DNA from: Flavobacterium petrolei | GTDB taxonomy: Bacteria; Bacteroidota; Bacteroidia; Flavobacteriales; Flavobacteriaceae | Assembly (NCBI RefSeq): GCF_003314435.2 | Contig: NZ_QNVY02000007.1 | Span: forward strand, 1-64,000 | Length of the DNA stretch: 64,000 bases | Direction of reading: 5' to 3' | In this document: positions 55,984 through 64,000 of the stretch, in pieces | Layout: each line of letters starts with the position of its first letter | How positions within the stretch are numbered: position 1 is the first letter of the stretch | Position numbers and translations under genes: made by a program | The notes under the pieces: generated by a model | Told to the model about the DNA's origin: nothing | What the model saw: the letters and a program-made list of their open reading frames with translations, nothing else | Databases searched by the model: none

Positions 55984-56841
55984 TTATTGAATAGTCAACA
56001 AAGCATTTCTCACAATCTCATAATGACTCCAAGGAATAAAATGATTCGCTTCTTTAATCGATATTGTGTCGATTGATTTAGCATTGACAAACTTTTTTTG
56101 CATAAAGGCAACATTACTGTACGGTACCAAAGCATCTTTTGTTCCATGGATAATGGTAACATCGCAAGTAATCTTTTTCAGCTCTGGCTCTAAGTCCACC
56201 AAATCTTGTTTGAGCCACCACAACTCATCATTAGAAGGCCTTAATGCTCCGGGAATTAAATAACGCAAAGGAGAAGCCATGATAACAGTTCTCCATTTCT
56301 CTGGGTTTTCAGCTTTCGGGTCTAATGATCCTGCCAGTATCACCAATCGTTTGTACCAAGACGGATTATTTACAGCTAACTGAGCTACAACTGGCCCGCC
56401 AACGGAATGTCCTACTAAAATTAGCGGCTTTTTGTTATCTATTTTTTTGATAAACTCAGCTATTCTTTGAGATTGTACCTTTAAATTTTGAGCATCCCCA
56501 AAATCACTGAATCCAAAACCCGGTCGGTCAATAGCAACCATTCGGTATTTTTTAAGCAACAAAGTATCCTGAAGATATTCTTTGAAGGCATTCCAACTAC
56601 CAGGCGAGCCATGCACAAAAAACAAAGTCGGGTTTTGCACATTTCCCGTTGCTACATAATGTATTTTATAGCCTTCAAAAGCAATTGTTTTATCCTGAAA
56701 TTCTGTTTTAGATGCACCAAAAAATTTTGTTGTTTCTTTATTTGAAAAACGCATCGTCATACAAGATTGACAAATTACGATATACAAAAACATCAAACTG
56801 TAAACTATGTATCTCTTTTTGAAATGAAATGAAGCGGGCAT
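55984..56841 (-). CDS. Alpha/beta hydrolase lipoprotein
   Basis: A 285-residue hydrolase. From the Met at 56841 the N terminus (MPASFHFKKRYIVY, LYIVICQSC) is a lipoprotein-like signal with Cys27; starts at 56850 or 56904 are also open. FFVHGSPGSWNAF, DRPGFGFSDFG, the nucleophile elbow GHSVGGPV, Asp in IIHGTKDALVP and His in ANHFIPW give the catalytic triad. A non-specific esterase or lipase role in the envelope is likely; no substrate can be named. Confidence 0.82.
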   Translation of the reverse strand: MPASFHFKKRYIVYSLMFLYIVICQSCMTMRFSNKETTKFFGASKTEFQDKTIAFEGYKIHYVATGNVQNPTLFFVHGSPGSWNAFKEYLQDTLLLKKYRMVAIDRPGFGFSDFGDAQNLKVQSQRIAEFIKKIDNKKPLILVGHSVGGPVVAQLAVNNPSWYKRLVILAGSLDPKAENPEKWRTVIMASPLRYLIPGALRPSNDELWWLKQDLVDLEPELKKITCDVTIIHGTKDALVPYSNVAFMQKKFVNAKSIDTISIKEANHFIPWSHYEIVRNALLTIQ

Positions 56842-56981
56842 AAAGGTCATTCTGATAGTATTTTTTATAAAAGTAACCGTTTTTATGTTTCGGAAAAAAC
56901 GCAACGTTCTAATTTTATGATTTATTTTCCATCTGTTTATTGCTTAAAGTCTTCTTAACGCTTTTACAAAATAGTTATGAC

Positions 56982-56989
56982 TATATTTG
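56982..56989 (+). promoter_or_regulatory. -7 promoter box of rlmF
   Basis: TATATTTG matches TAnnTTTG, 16 bases before the chosen ATG at 57006. It overlaps the longer frame from 56940, arguing against that start. Confidence 0.62.
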
Positions 56990-57005
56990 CATCGAAATAA
57001 AGAAA

Positions 57006-57977
57006 ATGAAAGCGAAAACGATTACCGAAAAGACTAATTTACATTCCAGAAATCTGGATAGATTTGGATATAATTTTGAGGAACTAATTCAAAAATCTCC
57101 TGAATTAAAGCCTTTTATTTCTACTAATAAGCACAATCCCGACGCTTTAGAAGAAACCATTGATTTTAGTAATCCCGATGCGGTAAAGTCGCTTAACAAA
57201 GCATTATTGTTATCCCATTATGACATACAAAACTGGGATATTCCTAAAAATTATCTTTGTCCGCCCATCCCGGGAAGAGCGGATTACATTCATTATATAG
57301 CAGATTTATTAGCCTCAGGTAATAACGGAATCGTTCCTGAAGGGGAAGCCGTTCAGGGTTTAGATATAGGTGTGGGTGCAAATTGTATTTATCCTATAAT
57401 TGGTAATTCAGCTTACGGATGGAGTTTTGTAGGAACCGATATTGACTTAAAAGCAATTGAAAACTGCAGCGCCATCATTGAAGAAAACCCAAAACTGATT
57501 GATGCCATCAGTTTACAACAGCAGACAGAATCGCGTTTTATTTTCAAAAACATAATCACTCCCGAAGATAAATTTACGTTTACTATTTGCAATCCTCCTT
57601 TTCATTCCTCACAAGATGAAGCTACGAAAAGTTCGGTTCGAAAAATCAATAATTTAGAATCTCGAAGCGCCAAGAGCAAAGTAACTAAACCTGTTTTAAA
57701 TTTTGGTGGTCATAACGCTGAATTGTGGTGTGAAGGCGGAGAATTGGGTTTTGTTACCCAAATGATTTACGAAAGTGCTAAATATCCGATGCAGTGTTTA
57801 TGGTTTACCACTTTGGTGTCAAAAAAAGAGAATCTTTCTAGTCTTTACAAAACATTAAACAAAGTAAGTGCTGTCGAAATTAAAACGATTGATATGGCTC
57901 AAGGCCAAAAAACAAGCCGAATTGTAGCTTGGACTTTCCTGAGTGCAGCACAACAAAAGGCCTGGAAATTCGAATAA
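57006..57977 (+). CDS. rlmF: 23S rRNA (adenine1618-N6)-methyltransferase RlmF
   Basis: A 323-residue SAM-dependent methyltransferase. LHSRNLDRFGYNFEELI near residue 13, GLDIGVGANCIYPIIG near 118-133 (SAM binding) and CNPPFHSSQDEA near 196-207 (the NPPF catalytic motif of N6-adenine enzymes) are diagnostic. It would modify A1618 of 23S rRNA (E. coli numbering). It is a single gene with no close neighbour downstream. Confidence 0.93.
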   Translation: MKAKTITEKTNLHSRNLDRFGYNFEELIQKSPELKPFISTNKHNPDALEETIDFSNPDAVKSLNKALLLSHYDIQNWDIPKNYLCPPIPGRADYIHYIADLLASGNNGIVPEGEAVQGLDIGVGANCIYPIIGNSAYGWSFVGTDIDLKAIENCSAIIEENPKLIDAISLQQQTESRFIFKNIITPEDKFTFTICNPPFHSSQDEATKSSVRKINNLESRSAKSKVTKPVLNFGGHNAELWCEGGELGFVTQMIYESAKYPMQCLWFTTLVSKKENLSSLYKTLNKVSAVEIKTIDMAQGQKTSRIVAWTFLSAAQQKAWKFE

Positions 57978-58799
57978 AAACTCCTATTTTGTTTAAGTAT
58001 TGAATCCCACCAATCATTCTTGATAGTCGGGAAAAACTATCTGTAGCTCTACTTTTTCCTATTATGCATTTAAAATGAAGTCCTTAAAAACTTCTATTAT
58101 TAAATCAGTAATTAAACTTCTAAAAATTTATTTTACCGAAAAAAAAATGCATCTATTCATAAATTGTTGCATTTCTCTATGTTTTTAAGCCATTAGGAAT
58201 AATTTTTAACATATAATTGCTTATGTTTGTTAATAAAACATTAAATTATTAAGGCGTCAATTCAATTTTAAATTTGCTTCAGATTAGATTAAAAACAGGA
58301 ATTTAATCCTACAATCATTCTCTTTGCTTCTGGAAATATATGAGTTTAAATAATTTATACCATAAAGTTAAGCATTCAAAAAACTTAATTAGGACATAAA
58401 AAAATTCCGTTTAGAAGTTTAGCAAGATTAGTATTAATAAGGTAAAAGAACGGGAGGTTTTTGAGTATTTAAAAAGTTGATCTAATTAGCAAAAAAAGGC
58501 ATTAATAACATTAGCAACAGACCTTCAAAAATATTGCAAATGAGAATAGCGGAAAGAATGAATCCCGAAATAATAAAGTTAAAATTAAGTAAAATGTTAA
58601 AAAAAATTTGACTGTTTATTAAATTAAACATCCCTGATAATGAAAAAAGTTTTCTAAACATCAATTTATCGCAGATGAATGTTGAATTTTTTTTTGCTAA
58701 CTCGTACAGCTCTTGTCAAAAATATTTTAATAAAAATCTCAATTGAATTGTGTTTCAACCAATTTGCACGGAAAAGAATTAAACTATCCTCACTAAATT
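57978..58799 (+). other. About 820-base AT-rich intergenic region
   Basis: No convincing gene. A small hairpin GATAGT...ACTATC lies near 58023-58041. A 60-codon hydrophobic minus-strand frame at 58482-58664 may be a decayed membrane-protein end but has no promoter or family match. No terminator for rlmF and no clear -7 box before the sigma gene were seen. Confidence 0.45.
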
Positions 58800-59408
58800 A
58801 TGAAAAGTCAAACATTATATATCGATACTCTTGATGACATTGTTCTTTGGAGGAATCTAAAAGAGGGTGACGAAAAGGCTTTTTCATTACTTTTTGAAAA
58901 ATACTACGGACATTTGGTACGGTATGGAAATTCGTTGTCTCCTTTTCCTGAAAAAGTACAAGATTGTGTGCAAGATGTATTTACGGATGTTTGGGTTTAC
59001 AGACAGTCGCTAAATGATACGGTTGTGGTAAAAGCATATCTACTATCAAGTATTCGCAAGCGAATCGCTCGTTTGCAAGAGCGGGACCATATTTTTCGCA
59101 AAACTACTTCAATAGACTCGATTGAATTTCTCTTTGATTTCTCTGTTGAGCATCAACTAATTTCTGATGAAGTAACGAAAGAGAAAGTTTCACATCTCAA
59201 TGAGCTATTAAATAATTTACCTGCTCGGCAAAAAGAAGCCTTGTATCTTCGCTATCATCAGGGCCTTAGTGTTGAACAAATTGCCGATATGCTCCAAGTC
59301 AATTATCAATCAGCAAACAATTTGTTATATCGTGCTGTATTGAATCTTCGTAAAGAATGGAAGGGAGACCTTTCGCTTATTTTCTTACTATCATCAAGTC
59401 TTTTTTAG
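58800..59408 (+). CDS. ECF sigma factor (FecI-like, Bacteroidota SusC-linked)
   Basis: A 202-residue sigma factor. Region 2 is seen as LKEGDEKAFSLLFEKYYGHLVRY, then QDCVQDVFTDVWVYRQSL (about 18-75), and region 4 as LPARQKEALYLRYHQGLSVEQIADMLQVNYQSANNLLYRA (about 140-180). Such factors direct transcription of the SusC/SusD genes beside them on a signal through FecR. It starts a co-directional FecI-FecR-SusC set, 87 bases before the FecR gene. No clear promoter box is visible before it. Confidence 0.9.
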   Translation: MKSQTLYIDTLDDIVLWRNLKEGDEKAFSLLFEKYYGHLVRYGNSLSPFPEKVQDCVQDVFTDVWVYRQSLNDTVVVKAYLLSSIRKRIARLQERDHIFRKTTSIDSIEFLFDFSVEHQLISDEVTKEKVSHLNELLNNLPARQKEALYLRYHQGLSVEQIADMLQVNYQSANNLLYRAVLNLRKEWKGDLSLIFLLSSSLF

Positions 59409-59495
59409 TTTTTTTAAACAAACTCAAAAAAAAATCATAATTTAGTGAGTATATATTAACAAAACCGTCCTCTATGTATCTGTAACACTTTTTTG

Positions 59496-60608
59496 ATGCT
59501 AGAACGAAACAATTATACAGAAATAGAGGATTTTTTAGCCAATGAATCATTCCAAAGATGGATTCGATTCAAAAACGACCAACAAGGTTGGGAAGAATGG
59601 ACCTTAGAAAATCCTAAACGCGCAAAATTAGTTGAGGAAGCTAGGTTATGGATATTAGCTATGAAAGTAAATGAAACATTGCTATCGCCTATCGTTATTA
59701 AAACTGCATTACAAAGCACTTGGGCAAAAATTGATAAAAAAGAAAAGCAAGAAGATCCTACAATTCGTATAGTAAAACTTTTGAAAAAGTATAGCGTAAA
59801 TATAGCTGCTGCTGTTTTACTTTTTGCTCTTTTATCAACTTGGTTCTACAACAGTCTTTATGTTCCTGAAAGTAACATCATCACCTACAACGAACTCATT
59901 AATGAAAATCGGGAAGGTCTTGTGGAGCAAACTAACAACTCAAATAAGGCGCAAATCATAACTTTATCTGACGGTAGTTCCGTTTTATTAAAACCTGACA
60001 GCAAGTTGAGTTATCCAAAAATATTTACTGGAAATGAACGAAAAGTATACCTATCAGGTGAAGGATTTTTTGAAATAAGTAAAAACCCAAAAAAACCATT
60101 TTTAGTTTATGCAAATGAAATCGTTACTAAGGTCGTGGGTACAAGTTTTAGAATAAAAGCGTATAATGATCAACCAAATGTTGAAGTTATTGTTCGTACA
60201 GGTAAGGTAAAAGTTAAGTCGAGTCAATTAATTAAAGATTCTAAAGAAAAAGAAATTGTTTTACTTCCCAATCAGGCCCTTAGATTTATACGTAAAAAAA
60301 TGATTTTCAATAAAATAACAGACATTACACTAGACAAAAATTTGATACAAAACGAGGGTAATATTGAACAATTAAGTTTTGAATTCACAGATATTCCAAT
60401 TAGCCAAATATTCAAAACTATCGAGCAAGCTTATTTAATTAAAATTGATTTTCCGGTAGAAAAATTAAAAAATTGCCATCTTACAACATCCTTAAATGAC
60501 CAACCGTTACCTGAAAAGTTAAAGATTATTTGTAAGAGTATTGGAAATGAAACCAGTTATGAAATGAATGGAAACCAAATCATCATTACCTCTGATGGTT
60601 GCAACTAA
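59496..60608 (+). CDS. FecR-family anti-sigma factor
   Basis: A 370-residue membrane regulator. The cytoplasmic N terminus (about 1-90; FQRWIRFKNDQQGWEEWTLENP) would bind the sigma factor. One membrane helix (about 97-120) leads to a periplasmic FecR domain (IITLSDGSSVLLKPDSKLSYP, VYLSGEGFFEISKNPKKPFLVYA, about 150-215) and a C-terminal DUF4974-like domain (FTDIPISQIFKTIEQAYLIKIDF). It relays the state of the SusC receptor, whose N-terminal STN domain should touch it. The ATG at 59496 is preferred to the adjacent TTG. Confidence 0.9.
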   Translation: MLERNNYTEIEDFLANESFQRWIRFKNDQQGWEEWTLENPKRAKLVEEARLWILAMKVNETLLSPIVIKTALQSTWAKIDKKEKQEDPTIRIVKLLKKYSVNIAAAVLLFALLSTWFYNSLYVPESNIITYNELINENREGLVEQTNNSNKAQIITLSDGSSVLLKPDSKLSYPKIFTGNERKVYLSGEGFFEISKNPKKPFLVYANEIVTKVVGTSFRIKAYNDQPNVEVIVRTGKVKVKSSQLIKDSKEKEIVLLPNQALRFIRKKMIFNKITDITLDKNLIQNEGNIEQLSFEFTDIPISQIFKTIEQAYLIKIDFPVEKLKNCHLTTSLNDQPLPEKLKIICKSIGNETSYEMNGNQIIITSDGCN

Positions 60609-60768
60609 TGTGAAATTGCCTATGTAAAAAAAATACAATTAAAAAAAGCGCCGAAAATGCTGTAACAATTTCGACGCCATAAATAAAGCAAAGTACACTC
60701 TGAAAAGTGCATTTTGTACTGTTTCTTAAAATACCCATAAATAATATTTATCAAAACAACCCAAAATT

Positions 60769-63700
60769 ATGAAAAAACCTGTTGTCAAACAACGATTACT
60801 CTTTCGAATTATGAAAATAACTTTATTTCAATTAGTCTTAGCACTTGTATTTTCAAGTGTAACGTTAGCCAATAGCGTGAAAGGACAAAGGAAATTAGAT
60901 ACAAAAGTGACCATTGAAGTTACTAACATCAGTTTAGACGATGCTTTGTCGATGCTTCAAAAGTCATCGAATATTAAGTTTTCATATAATTCTCGAATTA
61001 CTCAACAAAATAAAAAAGTAAGTATCGACGCCATTGATGAAAAATTATCAAGTATACTGAATCGAATTTTAAAACCATTTAACATTACCTTTTCCGAAGT
61101 AAGCAATCAAATTGTATTACAAAAAAAGAATAATCAAATTGAAGGATTTTCCGCAATAGAGGATCAAACTCCCCTTTTTGAAAGTTTATTAGCAGCCACA
61201 ATTGTTAGAGGTAAAGTAATTGATGAAAAAGGCAATCCTTTACCTGGGGCTACTGTTATGGTAAAAGGAAGCAAAATAGCTGTTCTAACCGATTTTGATG
61301 GTAATTTCGTTATCGATATGCCACAAAACGCAACTAAATTAATTGTTTCTTACGTTGGCATGGAGACCTTAGAAGTAACTACTGGAAATACACCACTTAC
61401 TATTGTTTTAAATGAAGTTGGACAAAAATTGAATGAAGTTGTTATTACAACAGGATATGAAAAAACTTCAAAACGTACTTTTACCGGTGCGATAAGTAAA
61501 ATATCTGAAAAAGATTTAAAAGTAGAAGGAGTCATTGATATCAGTAGAATGATTGAAGGAAAAGCAGCTGGTGTGACGGTACAAAATGTTACTGGATCTT
61601 TTGGTGCAGCTCCTAAAATTACTGTACGTGGTTCCTCTTCAATTTTTGGTGATACAAAACCTTTATGGGTAATTGATGGTATTGTTCAAGAAGACATCGT
61701 CAACCTCTCTTTTGCTGATTTAGCTTCTGGAAATTCAGAGACATTGTTAAGTTCATCAATAGCAGGATTGAATGCAAATGATGTTTTGAGTATTGAAATT
61801 TTGAAAGATGCTTCTGCTACATCAATCTATGGTTCGCGATCTTTGAATGGTGTAGTTGTAGTTACGACTAAACAAGGTAGAAGAGAATCTCCATTAAGTG
61901 TTACTTATTCACTGGAACAAACTGTAAGAAACGTCCCAACATATAATCAGTACGACATTTTGAATTCTCAGGAGACCATGAGTGTTCTTAAAGAAATTGA
62001 AGCTAAAGGTTTTCTTGATTTACCTTCAACTGCCCAAGGTCGTTATGGAGGAGTATACAATATTCTTGCAAATGCAATAAACACCTATGATCAAACTTCA
62101 GGAACATTTGGTGTAAAAAACGATACTCCGAGTAGAAATACTTTTTTAAGAAAATATGAACTTGCAAACACCGATTGGTTTAAAGCCTTATTTAGACCTT
62201 CTATTACTCAAAATCATTCTCTAAGTTTTTCAGGTGGTGGTAAAAACAATACATTTTATGCTTCTTTAGGTTATTATTCAGATCCGGGATGGACTTTGGC
62301 AGATAATGTAAGCCAGCTTACTTCTAACATAAAGAATACTTTCTTTATCAATGACAAACTTAATTTAACACTTTCAACCCAAGCATCAATAAGAGATCAG
62401 GGAGCTCCTGGAAGTTATGACAGTCTTAAAGATGGAGTAAGTGGTAGTACAACCAGAGATTTTGATATCAATCCATTTAATTATGTATTAAATACAAATA
62501 GAGCTTTAAGACCTTATGATGATAATGGAAACCTAGAATACTACCGAAATAACTGGGCTCCTATAAACATTCTTAATGAGCTTGAAAATAACTATATGGA
62601 AATCAAAGTTAAGGACATCCGTTTTCAAGCTGACTTAGCGTATAAAATCAATCCTAATTTAACGTACAACCTTACGGCTAATGCACGTTATGCAAATACT
62701 ACAAGAGAACACAACATATTAGAGAACTCAAATATTGTAGGTGCTTATAATGCACAAGAAACTACAATTGTTAGAGATCAAAATATCTTTTTATACCAAG
62801 ATCCAGATAACCTAACCGCTCCAAAAGTGGCTGTACTTCCAAATGGTGGTATTTTAAGAAAATTTTCTAATGAATTGACTTCTTATAATATTAGAAATAG
62901 TTTTAGCTATAAAAACACATTCCAAGACAAGCACGAATTAGAAGGATTATTTGGTCAGGAATTAAGATCTGTTGACAGGAGTAGTGATAACTTTACTGCA
63001 TTTGGTTTACAATATGACAAAGGTTTAACTGCTTTTACAGACCCTCGCCTTTTAGAAAAATTAATTAATGGTGGAGAATCCTATTTTGGATTTAATGAAG
63101 AAAGAGAAAGAACTGTTGGTTTCTTTGGAAAAGTTGGTTATACATATGATCGTCGTTATACTGGATCAGTTACCGGTCGTTATGATGGATCTAATAGACA
63201 AGGAAGAAGCGGTTCATCTAGATGGTTACCTACCTATACAGTAAGTAGTAAATGGAATATTATGGAGGAAGACTTCATGAAAAATGCAAATACTATCACT
63301 AATCTAAGTTTAAGAGGTTCATACGGTTTGACTGCTACAGCTGGACCAGCAACTAACTCATTAGCTATTTATAAAAGTTTTATCACTAATCGTTTAAATT
63401 TAGGGGATAGAGAATCCGGTTTAAATATCGATGAATTACAAAATGGTGATTTAACATGGGAAAAACAATTTGAAACTAACATTGGTTTGGATTTAGGCTT
63501 ATTTGACAATCGCGTTCAATTTACCACAGATGTTTATAGCCGTAAAGCTTTTGATTTAGTTGATTTTGTTACAACTTCAGGTATTGGAGGACAAAAAATC
63601 AAGCAAGGAAACAACGCTGACATGGAAACAAAAGGTATTGAATTGTCATTAACAACTAAAAACCTCAACAATACAAAATTAAAATGGTCAACAACTTTCA

Positions 63701-64000
63701 ATTTCTCTGTATACAATCAAGAAATTGTAAAATTACAAAATAATCCAAGTGTATTAGGACTTGTTGATGGAACAGGCGGGAACACAGTAGGCCATCCTAG
63801 AAATGCATTGTACTCTTACCAATTTAAAGGATTAAACAATCAAGGATTACCTACGTTTGTTATGGCTGACGGTGAGGAAGATAACATTGCTGGAGCTAAC
63901 TTTCAAGATTCAGAAAATGTTACAAAATACTTGAAATATGAAGGTTCAATCGAACCAAACAAGTCAGCTGGTTTATCAAATACATTTACTTATGAAAACT
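60769..64000 (+). CDS. SusC/RagA-family TonB-linked receptor with STN domain (3' end outside window)
   Basis: An open frame of more than 1070 codons cut by the window end. After a long N terminus and a signal-like segment (TLFQLVLALVFSSVTLA, about residues 18-36) comes an STN domain (about 48-125; TVTIEVTNISLDDALSML-like), then a carboxypeptidase-like domain (VRGKVIDEKGNPLPGATVMVKG, about 145-220), a plug with WVIDGIVQEDIVNL and EILKDASATSIYGSRSLNGVVVVTTKQGR (about 300-375), and the barrel. STN domains allow signalling to FecR, consistent with the two genes before it. It imports a polymer-derived nutrient, ligand unknown; a SusD partner is expected just downstream. Confidence 0.92.
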   Translation, partial: MKKPVVKQRLLFRIMKITLFQLVLALVFSSVTLANSVKGQRKLDTKVTIEVTNISLDDALSMLQKSSNIKFSYNSRITQQNKKVSIDAIDEKLSSILNRILKPFNITFSEVSNQIVLQKKNNQIEGFSAIEDQTPLFESLLAATIVRGKVIDEKGNPLPGATVMVKGSKIAVLTDFDGNFVIDMPQNATKLIVSYVGMETLEVTTGNTPLTIVLNEVGQKLNEVVITTGYEKTSKRTFTGAISKISEKDLKVEGVIDISRMIEGKAAGVTVQNVTGSFGAAPKITVRGSSSIFGDTKPLWVIDGIVQEDIVNLSFADLASGNSETLLSSSIAGLNANDVLSIEILKDASATSIYGSRSLNGVVVVTTKQGRRESPLSVTYSLEQTVRNVPTYNQYDILNSQETMSVLKEIEAKGFLDLPSTAQGRYGGVYNILANAINTYDQTSGTFGVKNDTPSRNTFLRKYELANTDWFKALFRPSITQNHSLSFSGGGKNNTFYASLGYYSDPGWTLADNVSQLTSNIKNTFFINDKLNLTLSTQASIRDQGAPGSYDSLKDGVSGSTTRDFDINPFNYVLNTNRALRPYDDNGNLEYYRNNWAPINILNELENNYMEIKVKDIRFQADLAYKINPNLTYNLTANARYANTTREHNILENSNIVGAYNAQETTIVRDQNIFLYQDPDNLTAPKVAVLPNGGILRKFSNELTSYNIRNSFSYKNTFQDKHELEGLFGQELRSVDRSSDNFTAFGLQYDKGLTAFTDPRLLEKLINGGESYFGFNEERERTVGFFGKVGYTYDRRYTGSVTGRYDGSNRQGRSGSSRWLPTYTVSSKWNIMEEDFMKNANTITNLSLRGSYGLTATAGPATNSLAIYKSFITNRLNLGDRESGLNIDELQNGDLTWEKQFETNIGLDLGLFDNRVQFTTDVYSRKAFDLVDFVTTSGIGGQKIKQGNNADMETKGIELSLTTKNLNNTKLKWSTTFNFSVYNQEIVKLQNNPSVLGLVDGTGGNTVGHPRNALYSYQFKGLNNQGLPTFVMADGEEDNIAGANFQDSENVTKYLKYEGSIEPNKSAGLSNTFTYEN

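Noticed and set aside
58482..58664. 60-codon hydrophobic minus-strand frame
   Set aside because: It could be a tiny membrane protein, but there is no promoter box, conserved feature or neighbour support; more likely chance or decay.

Overview
The window looks like chromosomal DNA of a Flavobacterium-type bacterium (Bacteroidota, Flavobacteriaceae). The evidence is low GC with A/T-ending codons, repeated promoter boxes of the Bacteroidota form TAnnTTTG, a SusC/RagA receptor behind an ECF sigma/FecR pair, a TonB receptor paired with a DUF4249 lipoprotein, a DUF3276 protein, a LETM1-related protein, a cyclophilin-FKBP fusion and a long-form NusB. No rRNA, tRNA, CRISPR array, prophage or intact insertion sequence was recognised.

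Layout. (1) 1-5.9 kb is accessory DNA. Three small cassette-like genes, each followed by a foldable attC-like site, form an integron cassette cluster without a visible integrase. Next come a degenerate group II intron on the minus strand, one more orphan exported protein and about 1.5 kb of decayed AT-rich sequence. (2) 6-15.4 kb is lipid catabolism: an acyl-CoA synthetase, an S33 peptidase-like lipoprotein, then a MarR regulator with a likely operator and a beta-oxidation operon (fused hydroxyacyl-CoA dehydrogenase/enoyl-CoA hydratase, thiolase, acyl-CoA dehydrogenase). (3) 15.5-24.2 kb holds stress and inorganic-carbon genes: META lipoprotein, YihY/BrkB membrane protein, Tat-exported superoxide dismutase, LETM1-related protein, beta-carbonic anhydrase with a SulP transporter, and divergent dps/oxyR. 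(4) 24.3-40.6 kb is mostly housekeeping: mnmD, ilvE, a MazG-like pyrophosphohydrolase, an ECF sigma/anti-sigma/sensor trio, pyrD, pepT, a Lys-rich histone-H1-like protein, yajC, nusB, a leucine-type dehydrogenase, an ABC exporter, DUF3276 and a sulfurtransferase. (5) 41-51.7 kb: a membrane protein, csaA, a structured leader before a glutamate-synthase-like gene, a GreA/Rnk-like gene, a hydrolase, the dual PPIase, a lipocalin, trmD-rplS and monomeric isocitrate dehydrogenase. (6) 51.8-64 kb: TonB receptor plus DUF4249 lipoprotein, thiamine diphosphokinase, an alpha/beta hydrolase, rlmF, then sigma/FecR/SusC-STN, a trans-envelope signalling and uptake system cut by the window end.

The most unusual signals are non-coding. 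Three hairpins built on a 7-nt period each start in register at the first base after a stop codon (12284, 36196 on the minus strand, 48702). Two, perhaps three, copies of a dispersed repeat have conserved flanks and variable stems (9086, 47837, 55108). The R'' and R' boxes of the attC sites match across each cassette, as cassette mobility predicts. A 33-codon leader ORF and a terminator-like hairpin precede the glutamate-synthase-like gene. All functions are inferred from sequence reading alone; no database search was run.
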